Assembly: GCF_037975245.1 (NCBI RefSeq)
Contig: NC_092562.1
Coordinates: forward strand, 24,315,054-24,379,053
DNA: 64,000 nucleotides
Source of the DNA: Apostichopus japonicus
Taxonomy: Eukaryota > Echinodermata > Holothuroidea > Aspidochirotida > Stichopodidae
Direction: 5' to 3'
Made by a program: the position numbers and the translations under genes. Every line of letters starts with the position of its first letter. Position 1 is the first letter of the stretch. The notes beneath the pieces are model-generated. The model was not told where the DNA came from. It made no database searches and saw nothing but the letters and a program-made list of their open reading frames with translations. Positions 15,101 to 24,100 of the stretch are shown here, piece by piece.

Positions 15101-18100
15101 TTTGTTGCTTCTTCAAAACATTTCATTTCTTCTTCAGTTTGAATAGAAGTATAAAAACTCAGCTCTGTGTTATTATGGATTTTTTTAAACTGTTTTGAGT
15201 GTTATTAAACACAAGTGAGTAAATAAACCACATGGTGAATACTATAAGGGACGAACTGTAATACTCAGCTAAACGAGTATTAGTAGCTTTTCACTGAGTA
15301 AATATACTCCTCATAGCTGAGTTATATTACTCCTATGGTGCATACTATAAGGGACGGAATTACTCACGTTTTTGAGTAAATTTAGCCGAAATATTTTTTC
15401 AGTGTACTGGTGCACGAACCAGGTGACCTTCAGCCTCTTGAATCTTTTATCGACATATTTTAAGTCGGCCATCCAAATGAGATGAACCATTGTATTCTAT
15501 CACTGATGGTGACAAGATCAGACGTTCAATCAATTTTAGGATATAGTGTTGCTTTATTGTGGAAAATGTGGATGTTCTGACCACATATTTAGTTCGCAAA
15601 ATGTAACAAATATGTTAAATATGTGTACAATGCTGATAGGAAATCGTGTAACTGTGCAATGTTATACTGGATACATATGTTGTCCCAGTTTTGGGTAAAG
15701 CTGAAGTTATCCGCTTTGTTAGTATTTTATAGTAAACGTTAATTTGCTTAATTATTTACTTATTACATATATATATATTTATATATAGTTTTACCTTTAT
15801 ACAAGAAGAAGAGAATATAGCATATAGTATATATTTCTTTTGGATCTCAGATATTTCCATATAAATAACCAATTAAATATTTTATACTCGTATCTTAAAT
15901 TAAGGGACACCTATTCTCTTCTGCTATAACACTGGGTTTTTACATTTCAATTGAACTTAACAATTGAATTGTTAAGCTGGAAAGATGTTTCATTTTCAAA
16001 ACCTTCTTTTTTCGGTTGGCAATGTTAACCTATTTAATGAATTAAAATGAATCGAAATACGGAGTCTATATTTGACATACAATATACCAGCAACAGGTTC
16101 TGACAAACATGATATATTACCACTCATTTCTACCACTTGCCTGTATCCACTTGCCTGTATCTACTTGATGTGTAGCAATTTGATGGACATGGTTTAGGTT
16201 GGTGTGAAGAATTTATCACTGGACAGCAAGAATAAATCAAAACTAGGATATGATGTTTCGTGAAATGTTTTACAATCCCACCTCCAATTCCAAAGGAATG
16301 GTTAGAGGCAAACATTTTTCTTTCATATTTCCTATATGCACTATTTCCGTTCCCTTCGAATTTCAAACGACAAAATTCACAAAGTTTAATCATACTAAAT
16401 AACAGTAAAATGTGTTAATAAAGCGCAACAATTTCAATAAAACATGATCGAAGGCGCTATTACATAATGATATTTACTAAAATATCAATAAATAATACCA
16501 AACAAGAAGGTAACACTAAATCTGAATACTAAACATAGCACGTATGCAGTTCGCTAAGTAAATCAAATAACATTTAGAACAATCGATCCAATTTGATGGA
16601 AGGTCGGCAGTGACGGAAAGGAGGGCTGGATGGAGTATTTATTTAACATTGTTTTTCTTCATCTTCGCTTTTTATATGAATACATGCAATTATCGCTCTT
16701 TCCAATTCCCCTTGTGTTTCTTTTCCAAGGTCATAGTGCAAAGGTCACTGGCGTCTAAAAACCTCAACCACGCTAAAGGTGGTAGCATTCTAGCTAGTTA
16801 CCTCAAGATCCTACCTATCTTGATAATGGTATATCCCGGAATGATCAGCCGAGCACTTTTTCCAGGTATTTTCGTTATACATCTTGTATTTGATTGTTGC
16901 ATTTATGTGCTAATACGAGGATATAGGGATGCCCACTGAATCTATCTTATAATTGCTGGTATAAGTGCGAGCTCTTTCTATGTTTTATTGGGCATGAATA
17001 TTTGTCATATTTATTTATTTCATATATATTTTATATATATTTTATATATAAAAGACATGATTCACTGATCATTGGATTTTATTTTGCAGTCCTATGTTGA
17101 AATAAAGTCGTGTTTTTTCTTTTGCAACACCCTCAGCTATCTTAAGTAGCCTAATCATTGGGAGGAGAATTACTACCAATTGGGGTGGGGGTGGGGGTGG
17201 AGGGTTAATTGGGGGTGGGTGGGTGGGGGTAAGTTTATCAGCATGAGCTCTCATAATGCAATCAGGAGATGAAACCTCTTACTTTGACTTTGTTTTCAAT
17301 TTACTGTGAATGCAAATATGGTTGAGATTGAAACCCATGCCATTAATACGTCATATTATGGAATTTCAGATTTTGCATATTCACATCTTTAAATCCATCT
17401 CTCTTAAGGAAAATAGCAGAAGTTCAATATTTGGCTCGATGATGCATATTTTTTACTTGATCAATTCCTAAATGTTGATATCTTCCGAATGGAATAAGAT
17501 TGCTCGTAACGATTTCAGGCAGTCTTTCATCACAAACGTCTCGATCAAATAGATCAATGATCGGAATGGTTAGGTCTGCTTCTTCTGTTAGGTCTGCTGC
17601 TTCTTCTCCAGTAATAGGAAAGATTCTCGAAATCCTTTAAGATAATGCCGTTTCCCTCAAATTCCAATTTTAATAACTTTCTTTGTACTTTTCTTGTCTG
17701 CACCGTAAAAGAAAGTCAATAGAAGAAAGATTATTCCTATACATCAGTATCAAATCACAGTGGCCTAGTCTATATCGGTTTCCTTTCTGTGAATCCGGCT
17801 TTCTTTCTACCCTAACATTGTATATGATATTTCCTCATGGGCGTCGTAGTATACTTCTATTGGAAAGTCTGCATTCGAAAGGCACTGGGTAACACGCATG
17901 TCTATCCTAAACATACTTCTTCATTTTTCAAAACAGGAATTTAGAATTTGTCTAGTTTAAGAATATTGTAACGAATCGTTTATTACAATCTCTTGCAGAT
18001 GAAGTAGCATGTCAGAGTCCTGAGACCTGCTTAGCAGCCTGTGGAAATCCTAAGGGATGTGCAGATATCGCATACCCTAAGCTTCTCGTCGCTTTAATGC

Positions 18101-21100
18101 CTACAGGTTGGAACAAACAAACTGTCATTGATTCTCATCATCGAAGTATACACTGAATGAGCACCGAACTAAATGGAACATGTATAAGCTATCGGTCTTT
18201 AACCTTTAAATCAGTCGTTTGTATTTGCCCTGGGAACATCTTTGAGACAATGGCTACAGTAAAAAATGGAAGAAGAAGATGGAAAACAACATTAAATTGT
18301 ACTTCGTCAGCTTTGCTAGTCGACTTCTACATCGAATAAGGAGATTAAAATCAAACTTTTAATTTGAATCCTTCTCTTATATTTGCTCGTGAAATGTGGT
18401 TTGATACAATATAAACTACAAATTGCATTTGTAAGCAAGTACATTGAAGCATGGTGTCTCTTTGATGAATCCAGAAATACAATACTCTATAGTTGGGAGA
18501 CTATACTGGTGAACAATGAAACTATGTTATATCATGCTATCAATCAATGTTGAAGGTATGAAGACACTAATACCACAACATACAGTTGGTTAGAAGTACA
18601 AGTTTGTTCTTCGTTGATGTTCTTTCCGTCCGTTAGCTTCAAACTTGTATCAGGCTAATGCTCAAGGACTATACAAAGTGGGTCTACACATAAAGGCTAA
18701 GGAATGAAAAAGGTGGCGCTATACAATGGCGAACATTTAGCTGAAGAGACAAATGTCTGATTGCATAAAATTGATTATTTTGTAGTATGATGATAAATAT
18801 TTGAATATGTCTTAGTTTGATCAATTGAAATATCATCTTATACCACACCTGTAAGTAATGTTAATAAGATAATGATTTAACAGTCAGTCAGAGTTAAGAG
18901 CTTAAAAAACAACATAACATGACAATACAGGTATCATTTCGGTTGAGTGTTTAGTTACAACAGTTTCGTTCTATATGTTAAAGACTATAGCTCTGCTGAT
19001 AAATACTAAACATTTTTTTTATTTTTACCCACATACCTCTATTAGGATTAAAGGGGCTTATGCTGGCGGCTATGTTAGCGGCTTTGGTTTCAACCATGAC
19101 GTCAATCTTCAACAGTCTTAGTACTCTGTTTACGATGGATATTTGGACGAAGATGCGAAGCTCGCCATCTGATATAGAACTTCTGGTTGTTGGAAGGTGG
19201 GTATATCAACAGGCCTGGCGATAATTTAGATAAGTAAAATGAAAGCTTCAATAAGGAGGCCCCCATGAAAGAGTTGTCTCTGAATGAGGGCAGACGTGGC
19301 TCTCTATACGCCACTGTATACAAGCATTGGTCCTCCTTTCTCCGCATCTAGTGCCCCCGCTCTGATCACGTCACCTATCCCATCCGAGCCTCATTTGTTC
19401 CGCTGTTTCTTGTACAGCATTCAAGTACTGGAATGCTAGTACAAAACAAAGAGTGCCATATGCTATGCAGCCTTATATACCCAAACATGCAGTTTAAATG
19501 ATAAGACCTCACAGATGTCGCTTGTAGTTTTTCTATTTTTCGCATAATATACAGAAAACATGAAATTGGCTTTGGCGCACTTTCCCTTTTTGTCGGTAGT
19601 GGTTGTTGAAGTTCAATGAACACTAGAAATTCGTTTCAATTCCTTTTCGTAACTGTGTCATTTGGCCAATATTTTGATACATTCTGTCAAATGTTGATCA
19701 TTAATTAGACATGAAATGACGAAAAAGATACACCATGCGTTAAACAAAAATTAAAACTTCGCTATTATGGCTTTTTAACGTTTCAAAATTTAATGAAAAT
19801 TATACCAACCACCAATTAGTGCAGGAGACTTTCTTCCGGTCTAGTAAAAAGAGGAATGACTCCGATCGAGGGACTGCATTTTCTACAAAAGTTTAAGTTT
19901 AAAGAGTAAAGTAAAGCAAATATAAAGTAAAATGAAAAAAAGAGAGTTCACATTGCCATCTGTAAAGTAATTATTTTTTAATTATTTTTAAGCCTATATA
20001 TAATAAATAAAATTACCTTCAATGCACACTTACGTTTCCTCATATATACGGGCGACCAGCTTAAAATATCATATTATGAGGGTTGCGTGATATTTAATGA
20101 AACTAACAGAAACTTTAATAACCACAGTATGTGACTTTGTGCAACGACAGCTCATATCATCTGCAAATTAATGTAAATTTCAGCAAAAATCAGGGTGTTT
20201 TTTTTTTCAAATACAATAAATCAAGATGACTGCTATGTGCCATTATAAACGGTTTTACAATTGTTGCACGTCACTTACCCTCGCCGGTTGTGATTGGTTA
20301 ACGGGGAGACCTAAAGTACAGGTAAAACCGCATGTGACATTTGAATAGGGTGAATGAGATTCCATGATTATACATCCACAGTTTGAGAATTAACTTTGAG
20401 AATTATTTTGTAACGAACACTTGCTTGCATCCAGGGTAAGTACGGTGCTCCCTCCCCCTCCCTCCGACTTTCTACTAAAAATCAAAGGGCAAAGTTTTGT
20501 TAAGATTCATTTATATAAACCTTATATATAGTCTAAATATGCCACAGAATGCACCATCCAAAGTCTTAAATTGCATTTGGTTTTGTTGGGGAGAACCCTT
20601 AGACCTCCCCTCCCCTCTCCCCCATGAAAAGAAGGTTTCAACGATTACTAGGGCTGCACCCCCTTCTATAAAATCCTGGATCCGCCTTGTAACACGTCCA
20701 ACAGGGAAGGCTACGTAATATGTGTTACAAATTAACTGATGAATCAGAACTATGAACAGAATTTCACGGCTAATACGGTGTGACATATGCCCATAGAACA
20801 TAGAAAACGTTGAATGCAGACTGCATATATCTCTAACTATGCCGGATAATATGATATTTAGTTTAAAAACACATTTTGTACCCAGATTATTTATTTTAAG
20901 ACAAATTCGATGTCGACCTCATTATATACTCAGGGCTAATGTAAATACTAAGTTGTTTTATCAAAGGTAATACAATTATCAACATCTTAAATATCAACGT
21001 CAATATCAAGGACACCCATGTAGTATAAAATTCAGTCCAAATGTTATTGAAGTGTATCAAAAATACGTTACGTGAGAGCACACAATTCTGACGATGACAT

Positions 21101-24100
21101 CATTTTGAAGTTGATTTCTGTGTCGATTGTTAGATTTTAACTTTCGTGGTCTGTGTAATAAAATGCATAGTCAAGTAGCGTATAGATAGATCATGTGTAC
21201 ATACCATTTTTACCAACAAAACAATATATCATCGATGTATTATATACATTGAATAATGCAAAATACATCAGCGTTAGCTGTAGGTGACAAATCAAATTTA
21301 TATTTCCTACGATATTGAGTGATATGGTATGTAGTCCTCTGTGTGAATTTCCCCATCGTGATTTTTCCTCTCCATTTTACTTTTGAATTTCTTTTCTCAT
21401 TCACTTTGAAGAGTTACTACCGCTGTCGTGGCTGTCGTTGCTGTGTTGTGGCTACCAATCATACAGTCATATGGAGCAGGAGAGTTGTTCTTCTACATCC
21501 AATCAATTGCATCTTACCTCTACCCTCCAGTCTTTGCCATCTTTATTGTCGGTATCCTTTGGGAGAGAGCAACCGAAAAGGTGTTCAGTTTTATTCCACA
21601 AAATTAATCTTAATTATGAACTATATCAAGTTACAACAATAGTGGCGGTGATAGTTGATGTAAATTTCACAGAATCACTGTGTAAACACTATGTAAACAC
21701 GGTGTAAATTCTGTGTAAACTCTGTGTTAACTCTGTGCAAACTATCTCCTCCATAAAGTAATCAATGTTAATTTGTATATGGTATGTCATTTCTTTTTGG
21801 TGTGAAATATTGCAAGTAGAAAAGAAAAAAGTTATAAATATATATATATGCAATTAATGTTGCCCTCTTAGGCAGACTATACCAGAAGACGAGAATCCAC
21901 ACAGACTGACTACTGGATCAGGTTCTTGGTTTATTGATGTAACCTTTTACCCGTCGTTTCTTTACAGGGTGCGTTTGCTGCTCTGGTTAGCGGCGTTCTA
22001 CTGGGTGCGGCCCGTTTTACCAGTGATTTCTTTTTCGATAGTCCAGGCTGCGGACAGGTTGATACTCGTCCAGGAATTACCAAGAAACTTCCCTTTCTCC
22101 ACTTTGCGTTACTCCTCTTTGGTATTTGCCTTTTTGTAATTATCCTCGTCAGTCTGTTGACGGAGCCAATGCCGAAAGAAAAGGTACAATGGAGGTGGGA
22201 ATGGACGGGGCGGGGAGGGGATCGAGGAGAGCGAGATGAAATAAGAGATGATGAAATAGTTAGATTTGATATTTCTCACAAAATAAGATCCATTAATATT
22301 GTTGTTCTTCATCCTCCGTGTTGTTGTTTTGATACAATGCTCGGACTCGGACAGCTTCGGTTGCAAAACAGTGGCAATACTTGAAAGAGTTTTAGAACAG
22401 CTTAGAATAGTTTACAGCAGACAAACAGAAGAAATAGAAACTGGGTGGTTGACGCGAAGTTTAGCTTGTCAATCATTTTGAGAACCAAAAGATTTGTAGT
22501 GACGTCAACAGTTCTCAAATCATTCCTTCTTGGTGGAGGATCTTCTATCATTGAAATACAAAAGTATTGTACGTATTTGCCTCCTTTATAAATACTATCG
22601 TTAATTATTGGTTGTCATCCCCCTTGTTTTTGTGTACTTTTTTATTCTAATATTATTTGTCATATTCATATTATTTCTATAGTTGGTTCGATTGACTTGG
22701 TGGACCCGTAATGTCCCAAGGACAAAGGATAGACCGACAATGCTGAACCAGAATACTTCAGAGAAGGAATCAACAGCAGAGACGGTTCAGACAGAAGGTG
22801 AAGCATAGAATAAAGAAATGATTTTCATGTTTCGCGTTACCGGGACCGATTCAGAAAATGTACTCCCATCAACTCTGGGATGGAAGGAATGAGGGGCGTG
22901 GTGTTATTCTCTCCAGTCCTCACTTCCCCCAAGAAACTATTGTTAAAATAAGTGTATCCAAAGTTTTGATCAAGGTTTAGAAGACATTATATACATTATC
23001 GCAACTTGTAGCTTATTTTCTAATTGGCGGATGGACTATTGATTTTCGGCAGACCCATCTTGTCCTCCAAAAGGATAGCTGGCTTTTGATTTGATTTGTT
23101 TTATTTCAAAACAAAATATATAGACAATACAAGACATATTGTGTAGGAATAACACAGAAAAGATCTGTCCAGCAGACTTATTGCCACTGTGGTCCCTGGC
23201 TCGTAATGTTTATTCCCCTATTCTTGTATGTCATACCTAGGACGTGTTTGTTCTAATGGCTTTATCGTTCCATTCTTAAATGAATCCGGGCACGCGACTG
23301 TTATTCTTCTCCACACGCAATCTGAAGGGGCCATGAATGTTTTTAATTTAGATACATATTTGCAATCGGAAGGTTAATATAGACGAATAGTCAAAACATT
23401 GATTCCAAGTTCCGTCACATTTCTGTCACTGCATGGGACACTTTTCATAGTCTAGTGACTTCGACGCTTTTAAAATTTAAATTTCAAATTAAACCTAAAA
23501 TTAATGTTAGCTGTTTAATATTCCAGTTGTTTACTTCTTTAGTTCAAAAATGAGCAGTAATGATATAATTTATTGTTTGTTAGTGACATATTGCTACTGA
23601 AGGACAAACAGATTTAAGCAATTTAGGTTTTATTCATATTTCATAGAATTTGCACAACGCGAAACTTCTGCAGTCACTGAATATCTTTCTTCGTTTGAAG
23701 TATACATCTTTCTCTCTTTCTTTATAATTGGAAGAGGTTAAATTATGAATAATCCAATTAGAGACCGTCAGCGAATCGATTGCAACGACCCCATTGGTCC
23801 CCCCGCGATTTCTTTTGAAAGATGCAATTAAGACAAAAAATGTTCTCATATTTAAACCGCCGTAGTGTAACTTACTGTTTGAAAGTGGCAATTGGTCACA
23901 AGTGACTGGAAACAGAAGCTCCTCAATATGAGGCTTTCATTTTATAAGGAAAACGGAAAGAGGGAGAGATGGTGAGAGTGAACGACAGCAATTACAATAT
24001 CGCATTATCAAAAGAAAAACAAGTATACGTAATACAGAGGAAATTTACGTTAAAGTAAATAGGCCTATACAAATGATTCTTTTGTGAGAACAAATTATAG

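Larger units (their letters stand above)
3352..15404 (+). mobile_element. Complete CACTG-ended DNA transposon (CMC/EnSpm-like), 12,053 bp
   Basis: Both ends start CACTGAAAAAATATT when read inward (3352-3366; reverse complement at 15390-15404), with TA duplicated outside. CACTA/CACTG termini with short duplications typify the CACTA-Mirage-Chapaev (CMC) superfamily; a TA duplication is as described for Mirage. Inside are a Tnp2-like transposase (5373-7877) and a spliced second gene (8143-13481), both without frame damage, so the copy looks autonomous. Both ends carry dense TGAGTA/TACTCA words, as expected of subterminal transposase-binding arrays. It lies within a coding exon of the SLC5 gene, in the same orientation. 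Perfect TIRs and open reading frames suggest a recent insertion. Confidence 0.9.
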
